A stretch of 64,000 nt of DNA from Paenibacillus sp. UNC499MF (GCF_900107975.1 NZ_FNVF01000006.1:305519-369518); one strand, 5' to 3'. Shown: positions 40,095 to 49,595, counted from the stretch's first letter. Made by a program: numbers and translations. The notes: generated by a model not told the origin, from the sequence alone.

Positions 40095-40895
40095 TTGAAG
40101 CTGGAAATGACCACCGGCCGTCTCGAATTGTACAAATACGAGGAAGCATATGTGAACGAGCCGCACCGTCACTCCGACTGGTTTCAGGTGACCATTCCTG
40201 TCCGCGGGGCCTGCGAGTTTACGCAATCGGGCAAAAACTACCGCCTGGCGGAAGGGGAAGTGCTGCTCCAGCGTCCCGCCGAAGAGCATCATTTCCGGAC
40301 GGGGCCGGGGGAGAGCGTGCTGATTGTAAAGCTGCACGAAAGTCTATTTCCGGTGCCGCAAGGCTGCGGGAACCGGCTCGACGTGAACCCCTCCGAGGCG
40401 GCAGAAAAGTTCGGATTCTGGACGTCCGGCTTGATCAATTCCCGGAACGAGCAAAGCCTGCGGGCCGCCGAAAGCCTCGTGGTGCTTGATGTTAAGCGGA
40501 TGCTGGAAGCGGGGATGCCTGCAGCCGGCGGGCAGGAAACGGAGTCGGAGACGGAGCTGATCGCTTCCATAGTAGATCCTCATTTACGGGATGCCTGGGA
40601 CTATATCCGTGCACACTACAAATCCGCGGTTCCCGTCGAAACTCTGTCGGCCATCGCCCTGCAAAGCCGGTATCATTTTATCCGGTCCTTTAAAGCGGCG
40701 ACAGGGCTGACTCCCCATCAAACCGTGCTGAAGCTGAGAATGCGGGAGGCACGGCGGCTGCTTGCCGGAACCTCCGAAACGGTTACGGCGATCAGCGCGG
40801 GACTCGGCTTCTCAAGCGCGAGCCAGTTTTACCGGGCGTTCCTCAAAGACACGGGAAAAACGCCTGAGCGGTACCGCCACGACAGCCGCGGTTAA
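40095..40895 (+). CDS. AraC-family transcriptional regulator with cupin domain
   Basis: 266 residues from TTG 40095 (GGGGAGGTG site). N-terminal cupin fold: NEPHRHSDWFQVTIPVRG, GEVLLQRPAEEHHF. C-terminal double helix-turn-helix: VETLSAIALQSRYHFIRSFK, AATGLTPHQTVLKLRMREAR, VTAISAGLGFSSASQFYRAF. Typical of sugar or small-molecule activators. The target is not obvious; it is transcribed away from the YlmA-like gene and ends in a terminator. Confidence 0.9.
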   Translation: MKLEMTTGRLELYKYEEAYVNEPHRHSDWFQVTIPVRGACEFTQSGKNYRLAEGEVLLQRPAEEHHFRTGPGESVLIVKLHESLFPVPQGCGNRLDVNPSEAAEKFGFWTSGLINSRNEQSLRAAESLVVLDVKRMLEAGMPAAGGQETESETELIASIVDPHLRDAWDYIRAHYKSAVPVETLSAIALQSRYHFIRSFKAATGLTPHQTVLKLRMREARRLLAGTSETVTAISAGLGFSSASQFYRAFLKDTGKTPERYRHDSRG

Positions 40896-40904
40896 ATGCA
40901 AATA

Positions 40905-40942
40905 CACAAAAAACGGTCGTTCCCGCTGCCGTTTTTTTTGTG
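40905..40942 (+). terminator. Terminator after the AraC-family gene
   Basis: CACAAAAAACGG pairs with CCGTTTTTTTTGTG around a 12-base loop. Confidence 0.75.
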
Positions 40943-41152
40943 TTTAACACGAGCTGCGGACTATTTTTGTAAGAAAGTAGCGTTTTTCAGGACAAAGTCA
41001 TTCGTTTTAATACGTTAACCTACTGCTTATGTGACGCATTACTTAGTTAAAAGGTCCCGATTTCGATAGGATTATAAGACTATATACATTAATATCCATT
41101 TTCCTATAGATTAGTAATACAAACAAATATTTATAGTTAAAGGAGAATGATT

Positions 41153-42421
41153 ATGTCTCAATGGAAATATCCGCTCTCTACCCGGTTTGTATATCGTGCC
41201 CTCTGTCTTGCTCTGGGGAGCGCCATTCTTTTATCACCTGTGCAAGCGCTTGCAGCATCTGAAACGACCCAAGCTGTTGAGTCGGGACCTTCTTTTTCCT
41301 CCCATAAAAATGAAAATGATAACGCTTACAGAAAGTGGGGCAAACATAAGCGGTTAACCCAGGGAAGCGAGCTTGAGGTCGGCGAGAGCCGTGTTCTCAG
41401 TTCCAGGGAAATCCGTAAAGAATGGGACGGCATCGAGCCGGAGTACAGCCCGGATAAGGCCGTAGAGGCCGTCAAAGCGGCCCTGCCGCAAAAGGACTAC
41501 GAGGCACTGTTCCCCAATCGGCTCGGATCTCCCCAGTGGCATGAGGCCGCCAAAGGAAAAGAATATTACAAGGAAAATCAGACCGATTATTTTTCATACG
41601 ACAATCTTATTCAAGCCGTAACCGAGGCGGCGAATATCAAGTACAAGGTCAGCACGCGGAAAGGGTCCAAAAATTCGCAGGAGGTTTTCCGGCTGGATAA
41701 GGAAGGGAAGACGGAAACGTTAGTTTCCCGTTCGGCCGATTTCAATTCGGAAGCCAACCGGAATAAAATCATCGAAACCGAAATCGTGGATTACGGCACC
41801 TTCCTGAAAGAAGGAACGAAGAAAAACCGCAAGCGGGAACTTGCCGCTCTGCTGGCCCACCTTTCCCACGAAACGGGCGGGGGTTGGGATGCCGCTCCGG
41901 GCGGACCGCTGCGCTGGGGGCTGTTCTGGAATGAGAACATCGCCGGCAGAACGGGGCAGAATATGTCCAACTTCGTCGATCCCGACAGCTCCAAGCTGTA
42001 TCCGGGCTTCGGGGATAAGCGCTATTACGGGCGCGGGCCGATCATGCTCAGCTGGAACTTCAACTACGGCTTGTTCAGTTCCATCATTTACGGAGACAAG
42101 AACATTTTGCTTAAAAACCCTGAAATCGTGGCGGCCGAAGGAAAAGTCGGTTTTATGACGGCGATTTTATTCTGGATGACGCCTCAATCTCCGAAGCCTT
42201 CCGCGCACGATGTGATGGTCGGCAAATGGAAACCGTCGAAAGAACAAGCCGGAAAAGGTTTGAAGCCCGCCGGATTCGGCATCACAACGATGGTGCTCAA
42301 CGGGCTGGAAGAAAATCAGCCTGAGACCCGCCGTGCGGCCCATTACCGGGATATTACGAGCCGGATGGGCGTCGATATTTCCGGTGAGAAGCTGGATACG
42401 CTGGGAATGAAGCCGTTCTGA
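41153..42421 (+). CDS. Secreted GH19-family chitinase
   Basis: 422 residues with signal peptide (LCLALGSAILLSPVQALAA). Glycoside hydrolase 19 core in the C-terminal half: LLAHLSHETGGGW with the acid Glu, GPLRWGLFWNENIAG with the second Glu, KRYYGRGPIMLSWNFNYG, FWMTPQSPKPSAHDVMVGKW and GITTMVLNGLEE. It hydrolyses beta-1,4-GlcNAc polymers outside the cell. GH19 enzymes are chiefly from plants and actinobacteria, so it may be acquired. The preceding 150 bases and first codons are AT-rich. The start is ATG 41153, as AAAGGAG abuts ATG 41147. The N-terminal 190 residues are unassigned. Confidence 0.88.
   Translation: MSQWKYPLSTRFVYRALCLALGSAILLSPVQALAASETTQAVESGPSFSSHKNENDNAYRKWGKHKRLTQGSELEVGESRVLSSREIRKEWDGIEPEYSPDKAVEAVKAALPQKDYEALFPNRLGSPQWHEAAKGKEYYKENQTDYFSYDNLIQAVTEAANIKYKVSTRKGSKNSQEVFRLDKEGKTETLVSRSADFNSEANRNKIIETEIVDYGTFLKEGTKKNRKRELAALLAHLSHETGGGWDAAPGGPLRWGLFWNENIAGRTGQNMSNFVDPDSSKLYPGFGDKRYYGRGPIMLSWNFNYGLFSSIIYGDKNILLKNPEIVAAEGKVGFMTAILFWMTPQSPKPSAHDVMVGKWKPSKEQAGKGLKPAGFGITTMVLNGLEENQPETRRAAHYRDITSRMGVDISGEKLDTLGMKPF
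41317..41330 (+). promoter_or_regulatory. cre-like site within the chitinase coding start
   Basis: TGATAACGCTTACA matches the CcpA consensus (TGWAANCGNTNWCA) at all but one position. The same 16 bases (including flanking A and G) occur before the beta-propeller gene at 52526-52541. Intragenic cre sites can act as roadblocks. Confidence 0.5.
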
Positions 42422-42448
42422 TACGGCGAAAGGCTGTGTAAATGCGAG

Positions 42449-42476
42449 AGCTGCCGGGAAACCGGCGGCTTTTTTT
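42449..42476 (+). terminator. Terminator after the chitinase
   Basis: AGCTGCCGG pairs with CCGGCGGCT around a GAAA-type loop, followed by seven T. Confidence 0.85.
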
Positions 42477-42675
42477 ATGTGAGGCGGCGATGAAGATGAG
42501 AACGAGAGTAAGGGGGCGGATTTAGCAGGGATTTTTTACAAACAGAATATGAAAAAGAAAAAGAGTCCCAAACTGACAGACGGTACAAACCCTCCCTCAC
42601 TTTGCACCTCTTTAAGCCGCATGGTAATGTAAAGCTGTTCCACTATTTAACTGCTGAAGAGGTTGTGAAGCTGAG

Positions 42676-43377
42676 ATGTATAAAATTTTCATTGTGGAGG
42701 ACGATCCCAAAATCGCCGGCCTTTTGCGTTCCTATCTGGTCAAATACGGGTTCGAGGTGAAGGAAGCGGGCGATTTCAGCCGTGTTCTTGACGAGTTTCT
42801 GGCGTCGGGGGCGCAGCTCATACTGCTGGATGTCAACCTGCCGAGCTATGACGGCTTTTACTGGTGCCGCCAAATCCGCGCTCATTCCGTCTGTCCCATC
42901 CTTTTTATATCGGCCCGGGACAGCCAGATGGATCAGGTTATGGCGCTTGAGAACGGGGCCGACGATTATATAACGAAACCTTATGATATGGAAATCGTCC
43001 TGGCCAAAATCCGCAGTCATCTGCGGAGAGCATACGGCTCGTATGCCCAGGCACAGGAGGAAAGGACCGTCAAATGCGGATCGCTCGTGCTGTATCCGGA
43101 GCGGTACGTCGTGAGCGTGGGCGAGAGATCCGCCGAACTGACGCAGAAGGAGTCCGTGCTGCTGGAGGCCCTTATGGAGAAGCAGGGCCGTGTCGTCGGC
43201 CGGGAACGGCTGCTGGATCTGATGTGGGAAGATCAGCACTTTATAGACGACAATACACTGAACGTATATATTACCCGCGTCCGCAAAAAGCTCAAGGAAC
43301 TGGGCTGCCTGCAGGCTGTGGAGACCGTCAGAGGGGCCGGTTACCGCTTCGGGACGGCACCTGCCGGACAGATATGA
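42676..43377 (+). CDS. BceR-like response regulator
   Basis: 233 residues. OmpR-type receiver (IVEDDPKIAGLL, phospho-Asp in ILLDVNLPSYDGFYWC, ITKPYD) and winged-helix output (ELTQKESVLLEALMEK, TVRGAGYRF). The LPSYDGFYWCRQIR text is characteristic of BceR-type regulators that answer to peptide antibiotics. It overlaps the kinase by four bases (ATGA). The triplet repeat at 44492-44519 is its probable target. Confidence 0.92.
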   Translation: MYKIFIVEDDPKIAGLLRSYLVKYGFEVKEAGDFSRVLDEFLASGAQLILLDVNLPSYDGFYWCRQIRAHSVCPILFISARDSQMDQVMALENGADDYITKPYDMEIVLAKIRSHLRRAYGSYAQAQEERTVKCGSLVLYPERYVVSVGERSAELTQKESVLLEALMEKQGRVVGRERLLDLMWEDQHFIDDNTLNVYITRVRKKLKELGCLQAVETVRGAGYRFGTAPAGQI

Positions 43378-44366
43378 GCCTGTTCTGGAAGGACCACAAG
43401 CCGCTTCTGCTGTTTTATCTGGCCCAGATGCTGCTGGTGCCCGCCCTCTACTGGCTGAGCGGTGAAGGGCGGCCGCCGGGCATCGTGCTGTACGGGATGG
43501 CGATCAGCTTTGCCGTGCTTCTGCTGTACTTCCTGTTCCGGTATTGGCAGCAGAGCAAGCTTTACAAGAGCCTGGACGACCCTTCATCCGCCGCAGCCGG
43601 CAGTTCCGAGATAACGGGCGATTCGCCGCTTGCCGAGGCGTTCCGGGAGGTGCTCCGCGTGAAGGAGCAGGCTTACGAGCAACAGCTTCAAGAGTCTCAG
43701 AGCAGGATGGACAGGCATATCGAGTTTATGAACCGCTGGGTCCACCAGATGAAAACCCCGCTGTCGGTCATGCAGCTTACGCTCCGTGAGCTGGAAGACG
43801 AGCATATGCAGAGCCTGCAGGAAGAACTCGACCGCATGCGCAAAGGGCTGGAGACGGTGCTCTATACGTCGCGGCTGGACCGGTTCAACGAAGATTTCCG
43901 TGTGGAGCCGGCGAACCTTCTGCGGATAGTGAGCGAATCGGTGGCGGAAAACCGGCGCCTTTTTATCCGCAAGGGAATTGCCGCGAAGCTTCTTGTCGGG
44001 GAGAGTCTGGAAGTGTACACGGACCGGAAATGGCTGCGGTTTATGCTCGGCCAGATCTTGACGAATGCCGTTAACTATTCCGCCGGCAAAGGCGACAGCG
44101 TCTCGATTGCCGCCGTGAGGCAGGGCAGAGCCACCGTGCTTGAAATTACGGATGAGGGGATAGGGATCGCCCCGGAAGACTTGAAACGGGTGTTCAACCC
44201 TTACTTTACGGGCCAGCGGGGCAGGCAGTACCACGAATCCACGGGAATGGGCCTCTACCTGGTCAAAGAGATCGCGGGAAAACTCGGACATGCCGTCGAG
44301 CTGCAATCGGAAGCAGGGGCCGGCACGACCGTGCGGATCATTTTCCAGCCGGGACACGGGACATAA
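43374..44366 (+). CDS. BceS-like intramembrane-sensing histidine kinase
   Basis: 330 residues. Two membrane helices near the N-terminus have only a few residues between them (LLLFYLAQMLLVPALYWLSG, LYGMAISFAVLLLYFLF) and no sensory domain, as in BceS. H-box FMNRWVHQMKTPLSVMQL, N-box FMLGQILTNAVNYS, G boxes ITDEGIGI and GMGLYLVKEI. These kinases read flux through the BceAB-type transporter, which is encoded just downstream. A terminator follows. Confidence 0.92.
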   Translation: MSLFWKDHKPLLLFYLAQMLLVPALYWLSGEGRPPGIVLYGMAISFAVLLLYFLFRYWQQSKLYKSLDDPSSAAAGSSEITGDSPLAEAFREVLRVKEQAYEQQLQESQSRMDRHIEFMNRWVHQMKTPLSVMQLTLRELEDEHMQSLQEELDRMRKGLETVLYTSRLDRFNEDFRVEPANLLRIVSESVAENRRLFIRKGIAAKLLVGESLEVYTDRKWLRFMLGQILTNAVNYSAGKGDSVSIAAVRQGRATVLEITDEGIGIAPEDLKRVFNPYFTGQRGRQYHESTGMGLYLVKEIAGKLGHAVELQSEAGAGTTVRIIFQPGHGT

Positions 44367-44410
44367 CCGGAGGCTGAAGGCCAAAGCTGGAGGCAACCCG
44401 TTCAACACAG

Positions 44411-44439
44411 GCGCTGCATACGTGCAGCGCTCTTTTTTT
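44411..44439 (+). terminator. Terminator between the BceRS-like and BceAB-like genes
   Basis: GCGCTGC pairs with GCAGCGC around a short loop, followed by TCTTTTTTT. It separates the regulators from the transporter genes. Confidence 0.85.
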
Positions 44440-44491
44440 ACCCCTTCGGACTCTCTCCGGAATACTTCCGAACAAAAAACCGAACATAATC

Positions 44492-44519
44492 TTAAAGCGA
44501 CTGTAAGGAGGAGTTAAGG
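44492..44519 (+). promoter_or_regulatory. Candidate BceR-type operator: three direct repeats, 11-base period
   Basis: TTAAAG (44492), GTAAGG (44503) and TTAAGG (44514) recur at 11-base spacing upstream of the BceAB-like genes. The period and core resemble the TTAAGA triplet at 3659-3686 before the BcrAB-like genes. Confidence 0.5.
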
Positions 44520-44623
44520 TAAATCCATAGCCCGACGGCCCGGCATTTTGTACAGTAGGGGTAGGCTGGCTGAATCATGAACAACAACCGGACGGACCAT
44601 TTTCGGGAACAGGAGTGAGAAAT

Positions 44624-45394
44624 ATGGATATTTTGCAAGTAAAAGCTCTTCATAAAACGTATCCGGGCAAAGTCGTGACCCATGCTCTGACCGATATTCA
44701 TTTAACGATTGGAAAAGGCGAGTTTGTCGGCATTATGGGCCCTTCGGGAAGCGGCAAAACGACGCTGCTGAACATGGTGTCGACCATTGACCGGCCAAGC
44801 TCGGGAGAAGTGAGCATCAACGGACAAAATCCGTACCGGATGAAGAAAAAAGAACTCGCGGCGTTCCGCCGCAGGCAGCTCGGCTTCGTCTTCCAGGATT
44901 TCAACCTGCTGGATACGCTCACGGTCGCCGAAAACATCGTGCTGCCGCTGACGCTGGACAACCGCAAGTTCGGGGAAATGGAGCGCAAGCTGGAGGAAGT
45001 CGCCGCGCGCCTGGGCATTACGGATATTCTCGGCAAACGCGTGTACGAGATATCCGGCGGGCAGCGCCAGCGGACGGCCATCGCAAGGGCCGTCATCACT
45101 TCGCCGGTCCTGCTCCTTGCGGACGAACCGACGGGCTCTCTCGACTCCAACGCCTCGCGCGTCGTGATGGAGTCTCTGGCAGAAATCAACGAGCGTGAAG
45201 GGACGACGCTCATGCTTGTGACGCACGATCCGCTCGCGGCGAGCTACTGCCAGCGCATCGTTTTTATCAAAGACGGAAAACTGGCCGCCGAAATTCACCG
45301 GGGTGACAGCAGACAAACGTTTTTCCAGAACATCATCGACACACTGTCTTTCTGGGGAGGGAATAGCAATGAACTTTCCTCGATTCGCGTTTAA
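44624..45394 (+). CDS. BceA-like ABC ATPase of a peptide-antibiotic sensing/resistance transporter
   Basis: 256 residues, MacB/LolD-type ATPase: Walker A GPSGSGKTTLLN, QDFNLLDTLTV, signature ISGGQRQRTAIARA, Walker B LLADEPTGSLDS, H-loop LVTHDPLAA. ATG 44624 is chosen over GTG 44615 because AGGAGTGA lies between them. It powers the large permease whose gene overlaps by 26 bases. Known BceAB systems free undecaprenyl-pyrophosphate from bacitracin-like peptides and signal to BceS. Confidence 0.93.
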   Translation: MDILQVKALHKTYPGKVVTHALTDIHLTIGKGEFVGIMGPSGSGKTTLLNMVSTIDRPSSGEVSINGQNPYRMKKKELAAFRRRQLGFVFQDFNLLDTLTVAENIVLPLTLDNRKFGEMERKLEEVAARLGITDILGKRVYEISGGQRQRTAIARAVITSPVLLLADEPTGSLDSNASRVVMESLAEINEREGTTLMLVTHDPLAASYCQRIVFIKDGKLAAEIHRGDSRQTFFQNIIDTLSFWGGNSNELSSIRV

Positions 45395-47315
45395 CAACGT
45401 CAAACGCAACGGCCGGGCTTACTTTGCCTATTTTCTGAGCAGCGCGTTTATGGTGATGATCTTTTTCACGTATGCCGTGTTCATTTATCATCCCCAGCTC
45501 GACCGCTCCCTGATGGGTCCGATGACCCGGGCCGGAATGCAGGCCGCCGCGTATGTCGTGTTCATTTTTTCGTTTTTCTTCGTTCTGTATTCCATCAGCA
45601 TGTTTCTTAAATCCAGGAACAAGGAATTCGGCATTCTAACGATTCTCGGCGCGGATTCGGGCCAGGTCAACCGGCTGATTTTTCTGGAAAATATGCTGGT
45701 CGGGGGAGCTTCCATCGTTTCGGGCATTTTCAGCGGAGTTTTCCTCTCGAAGCTGTTTCTTCTTATTAGTGCGAAAATGACCGGAATGGAAGATTTGCCG
45801 TTTTACTGGCCGGTCCGGGCGATTCTTCTGACTGCGGTCTGCTTCGCTCTCTTGTTTCTCGTCATTTCCGTGCTGACCCTGTTTTTTATTCGTAAAAATA
45901 ACGTTCTTGAGCTTCTGAACGGCAGCAAAAAACCTAAAAAAGAGCCGAAGCTGTCGATCTGGCTCTGCCTGCTCGGTTTTATTCTGCTCGCCGCAGGTTT
46001 TCTGGCACTGCGGATCGGGGAAGTGGAACCTGCCAATATCTTTATTGCCGCAGTTGCAGGTATTGCGGGGACGTACCTCTTTTATTCACAGCTCACCGTG
46101 CTGGCTGTCCGCGCCATGAAGCGCAGCCGCAAGAGAGTGTGGCGGGGGACAAGACTGCTGTGGGTATCGGAGTTCAGCTACAAGCTGAAAGATAACGCAC
46201 GGATGCTGTTTCTGGTGACGGTCGTGACTTCCGTATCCTGCATGAGCGCGGGCTTCGTCCTGTCTTTAGAGCAGGAGAACCGGGCGTATTATTTAAATAA
46301 CCCTGCGGCCATTCAATATACATCTTACGACCCGGATAACGCCGATAAAGAATTGAGGGTTATCGACGGCATGCTGAAGGACGCGGGAGCGGCCTACAAA
46401 CGGCTGGAAACGAACTCATTCTACGCGCTGGTCAAAGGGAAGCCGGGTTCCTATGTGGATCTTGTATCCGTGAGTGAATATAACAAGATCGCAGATGCTT
46501 TCGGCAAAGGACTATCCCGATTCGGCGCCATAAATACCGGGGAAGCCGCTGTCGTTTACACGAAAGAAGCGGGAGCGGGAGACATACCGGAAGGACCCGT
46601 CGTATTGAAAGACCTGCCCCCCGGTACTTTGCAGGTGAAACAGACGCGAAACGCGGAATCGCTGGTTGCCATATTCAGATCGGGAGCCGCGCTCGTGCTG
46701 GAGGATCAGGAGTTTAAGCGGCTGAAAAGCGCGTCCGAGCAAGATAGCCCGTTCCGCTCCCGGAGCTTTGTCTACCTTGTGCCGGAATGGAACACGGGCA
46801 AGCTGCCCGCATCGGACAGCCCGGAATCGGTTACCGGCGATAAACTGCTGGCCTGGCACGACGAGCTTCAGGAGAAACGCGAAACGGACAGCTTCATATC
46901 GACCCGTGCCCACAACTTTTTGCAGATGCAGCAGGGGACATCGCTTTTCCGGTTTATCGGGGTGTTCATCGCGTTTATTTTCTCGATATCGACCGCAAGC
47001 TTTCTCTATTTCAAGCTGCACACGGAGCTTGCGGCGGACAGTCAAATGTACCGCGCGCTTTCGAAGATCGGCTTAAGCGCCGGCGAAATGAGAAAGTCGG
47101 CGACCGTTCAGATTGCGCTGCTGTTTTTTATGCCGATCGTTGTTTCGACCGTTCAGACCATCGTCGTTCTGGGTCCCGTGATGAACCGGTTCGGCGTTGC
47201 CAATTCGCTTGGTCCCGCCTTGATGGTGTCGGCCGCCTTCCTTGGGGCGCAGGCGGTTTACTTCCTCATTGTGCGTTCGCGCTATGTGCGTACCTTGAAC
47301 AAGTGGATGGTTTAA
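45369..47315 (+). CDS. BceB-like permease
   Basis: 648 residues. About ten membrane segments arranged as FtsX-type bundles, with a large extracellular domain (about 310-520, YYLNNPAAIQYTSYDPDNAD onward) between segments, the part that confers drug specificity in BceB. Opening FPRFAFNNVKRNGRAYFAYF is characteristic. It starts inside the BceA-like gene. The whole 42.7-47.3 kb block is a complete Bce module. Confidence 0.93.
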   Translation: MNFPRFAFNNVKRNGRAYFAYFLSSAFMVMIFFTYAVFIYHPQLDRSLMGPMTRAGMQAAAYVVFIFSFFFVLYSISMFLKSRNKEFGILTILGADSGQVNRLIFLENMLVGGASIVSGIFSGVFLSKLFLLISAKMTGMEDLPFYWPVRAILLTAVCFALLFLVISVLTLFFIRKNNVLELLNGSKKPKKEPKLSIWLCLLGFILLAAGFLALRIGEVEPANIFIAAVAGIAGTYLFYSQLTVLAVRAMKRSRKRVWRGTRLLWVSEFSYKLKDNARMLFLVTVVTSVSCMSAGFVLSLEQENRAYYLNNPAAIQYTSYDPDNADKELRVIDGMLKDAGAAYKRLETNSFYALVKGKPGSYVDLVSVSEYNKIADAFGKGLSRFGAINTGEAAVVYTKEAGAGDIPEGPVVLKDLPPGTLQVKQTRNAESLVAIFRSGAALVLEDQEFKRLKSASEQDSPFRSRSFVYLVPEWNTGKLPASDSPESVTGDKLLAWHDELQEKRETDSFISTRAHNFLQMQQGTSLFRFIGVFIAFIFSISTASFLYFKLHTELAADSQMYRALSKIGLSAGEMRKSATVQIALLFFMPIVVSTVQTIVVLGPVMNRFGVANSLGPALMVSAAFLGAQAVYFLIVRSRYVRTLNKWMV

Positions 47316-47337
47316 TCCAAGAGAGTAGAGAACATAC

Positions 47338-48336
47338 ATGACAACCGACACCAGAATAAACAAACGGATTGAAACGCTGGATTATTTAAGAGGATTTGCG
47401 CTGCTCGGCATCATTTTTATAAATATCAGGCAGATGGTATTTGCAACAATGGTCCAAACTGCCGGAGATATAGCTGTCAATACGTTTATGGATATAGCTG
47501 TCAGCCACCGGTTTTACGTAATTTTCTCTTTCCTTTTCGGAGTCGGCTTCTATCTCTTCGTTTCCCGGGCGAAAGAACGGGGAGACCGCGCCATGCTTTT
47601 GTTTACACGGAGACTCCTGCTGCTGCTGGCGATCGGTCTGGTGCATCACTTTTTTCAGCCGGGAGAAGCGCTTCTGATCTATTCGATACTGGGGTTCCTG
47701 CTGCTGCCTTTCTTTAGGATAAAACCGGCTGTCGTGTTTTTAACGGGGTTTGTCCTGACGATCGCCGGATGCTTTACGATTTTTATTGTGGAAATCTGGG
47801 GATTGTTTCTGCTCGGTTTGTGGGCCGGACAGATCGGGCTGTTTCAGCAAAGTGACCGCTACCGGCGGGGGCTTCTGATCGCAATGGCCGTTTCCCTGCT
47901 GCTTCTGGTTCCGTCTTACTATGTTCAGGAAGCTATTATGGACCGCACGGGGATGGTCGACGTGGCTCTTGCGGCGGGCGGCCTTGCATTCAGCGTCTTT
48001 TATGTGACGGCGCTTACGCTGCTGCTGCGGAGCGCAGCGGTCCGGCGTCTGCTGGCGCCAATGAAGGATCTGGGGAGAATGGCGCTGACCAACTATCTCA
48101 TGCAGACATTCCTTATCCTGTTGCTCAGCGCGCTGTTCAGCTGGCCGAACCGCATTCACGCAACCGAGCTTGCCTGGACGGCGGCGGGTATCCTCCTGAT
48201 CCAGATGGCCGCGAGCACATGGTGGTTCCGCTATTTCCGGATGGGACCCGCGGAGTACTTGTGGCGGCTGGGGACCTACGGGAAAAAGTCCGTCATGCAT
48301 TCATCCGGCATAAACAAAACGACGGGTAAAGGATAA
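47338..48336 (+). CDS. DUF418-type membrane protein (YeiB-like)
   Basis: 332 residues, about nine membrane segments. The opening RIETLDYLRGFALLGIIFIN and C-terminal FRMGPAEYLWRLGTYGKK match the DUF418/YeiB family, thought to be acyltransferase-like membrane proteins of unclear role. It lies 22 bases after the BceB-like gene with no terminator, so it may be read with the antibiotic-resistance module. Somewhat shorter than many members. Confidence 0.82.
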   Translation: MTTDTRINKRIETLDYLRGFALLGIIFINIRQMVFATMVQTAGDIAVNTFMDIAVSHRFYVIFSFLFGVGFYLFVSRAKERGDRAMLLFTRRLLLLLAIGLVHHFFQPGEALLIYSILGFLLLPFFRIKPAVVFLTGFVLTIAGCFTIFIVEIWGLFLLGLWAGQIGLFQQSDRYRRGLLIAMAVSLLLLVPSYYVQEAIMDRTGMVDVALAAGGLAFSVFYVTALTLLLRSAAVRRLLAPMKDLGRMALTNYLMQTFLILLLSALFSWPNRIHATELAWTAAGILLIQMAASTWWFRYFRMGPAEYLWRLGTYGKKSVMHSSGINKTTGKG

Positions 48337-48380
48337 CAATTTCCTGTCGAACGTTTAAGCGCGAATGTGAACATGAAAGG

Positions 48381-48512
48381 TTGATTCACAAGCCCGGTCA
48401 AACGGAACTTAACGACGAATTTCTGCACTTTGTGCCGAACCCCCTCGCCGGTATTTTTCACCTGGACCGGCTTTTGCCGGAAGCGGGTCTGCTCAAGGAG
48501 CACACCTTATGA
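48381..48512 (+). pseudogene. Possible C-terminal gene remnant
   Basis: A 43-codon stretch with coding-like codon use (LIHKPGQTELNDEFLHFVPN, PLAGIFHLDRLLPEAGLLKE) ends seven bases before a good terminator. The frame has no ribosome site or homologous upstream part. I cannot name a family; chance is possible. Confidence 0.25.
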
Positions 48513-48516
48513 ACAG

Positions 48517-48547
48517 AAGAAAGCGGGCCGGGAGGTCCGCTTTCTTT
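48517..48547 (+). terminator. Terminator upstream of the WYL regulator
   Basis: AGAAAGCGG pairs with CCGCTTTCT, followed by TTG. A TATAAT for the next gene is at 48552-48557. Confidence 0.65.
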
Positions 48548-48605
48548 GTGCTATAATGAGAAAACAAAGGAAAGACCATTAACTTCCAGAGCGCGGAGGA
48601 TTTTC

Positions 48606-49532
48606 ATGAAGCTTGAACGTCTTGTATCCATGATCTATATGCTGCTGAATCATGAAGTGGTGTCCGCTTCGGTTTTGGCCGAGAAATACAACGTCTCGCA
48701 GCGGACGATATACCGCGATATGGACGTTATTTGCGCGGCGGGGTTTCCTGTCGTTTCGCATCAGGGAGTGAACGGCGGTTACGGAATTATCGAGGGGTAC
48801 AAGCTGGACAGGAGCCTGCTCGGCGCCTACGACGTCAATTCCCTGATCACGGTGCTTCAAAGCATCTCCACACTTTTCGGGGAGGACGAGAAAGCGGGGG
48901 AGACGATCCGGAAGCTCCAGACGATCCGCACGGAGCCCCTGGCCGAGACCTTGACGATGGACATCGGAAGCCGGAAGGAGATGCTGGAAATGATCCGGCA
49001 TATACGGGAAGCGGCTTCCGGAAGGATGGTGATCCGCTTTGATTATGTCAATCTCAAGAGCGAAAGGACTCTGCGGACCGTCGAGCCTGTCCGGTTAATG
49101 TACAAACACGAAGCCTGGTACCTCTACGCTTATTGTCGTGCCCGCGCGGATTACAGGGAATTCAGGCTGTCGCGGATGAGTTCGCTGGAGCTTTCGGAGG
49201 AACGTTTCGAGCCTCGTGAGCTTCCCCCGCAGCGAGGGACGTCCGAAAAGAAGCGGGACAGCGAATCCGCTGACGCGACGACGGTCAGGCTGAGATTTTC
49301 TGCGGGAGTGCTGGCGGCCGCTCTCGACCGCTTTTACTATGCGGACAAACGATACTCGGAAGACGGGTCCCTGTTAGTCACCTTCAGCGTGGCGGCTATC
49401 AGCCCTTCTTCCTGGCTTGCGGAATCGATTCTCAGCTTCGGGGACGGTGTGGAAGTGCTGGAGCCCGGCGAGCTTATTGAGGACATCCGGCAGCGGATCG
49501 AAAAAATGCGGAATCTATACATCAAAGGCTGA
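48606..49532 (+). CDS. YafY-type regulator with HTH and WYL domain
   Basis: 308 residues. Winged helix-turn-helix (LVSMIYMLLNHEVVSASVLA, EKYNVSQRTIYRDMDVICAA) and a WYL ligand-sensing domain (TVEPVRLMYKHEAWYLYAYC, REFRLSRMSSLELSEERF). ATG 48606 follows GCGGAGGA. A TATAAT at 48552-48557 lies 48 bases upstream. DinB follows within 64 bases, a common pairing for this family. Confidence 0.9.
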   Translation: MKLERLVSMIYMLLNHEVVSASVLAEKYNVSQRTIYRDMDVICAAGFPVVSHQGVNGGYGIIEGYKLDRSLLGAYDVNSLITVLQSISTLFGEDEKAGETIRKLQTIRTEPLAETLTMDIGSRKEMLEMIRHIREAASGRMVIRFDYVNLKSERTLRTVEPVRLMYKHEAWYLYAYCRARADYREFRLSRMSSLELSEERFEPRELPPQRGTSEKKRDSESADATTVRLRFSAGVLAAALDRFYYADKRYSEDGSLLVTFSVAAISPSSWLAESILSFGDGVEVLEPGELIEDIRQRIEKMRNLYIKG

Positions 49533-49595
49533 CACACAGATGTCAGTCTTTTTGTTTTATATTGAATTCAATAAGAAAAAGGAGTGTGTTGACAG

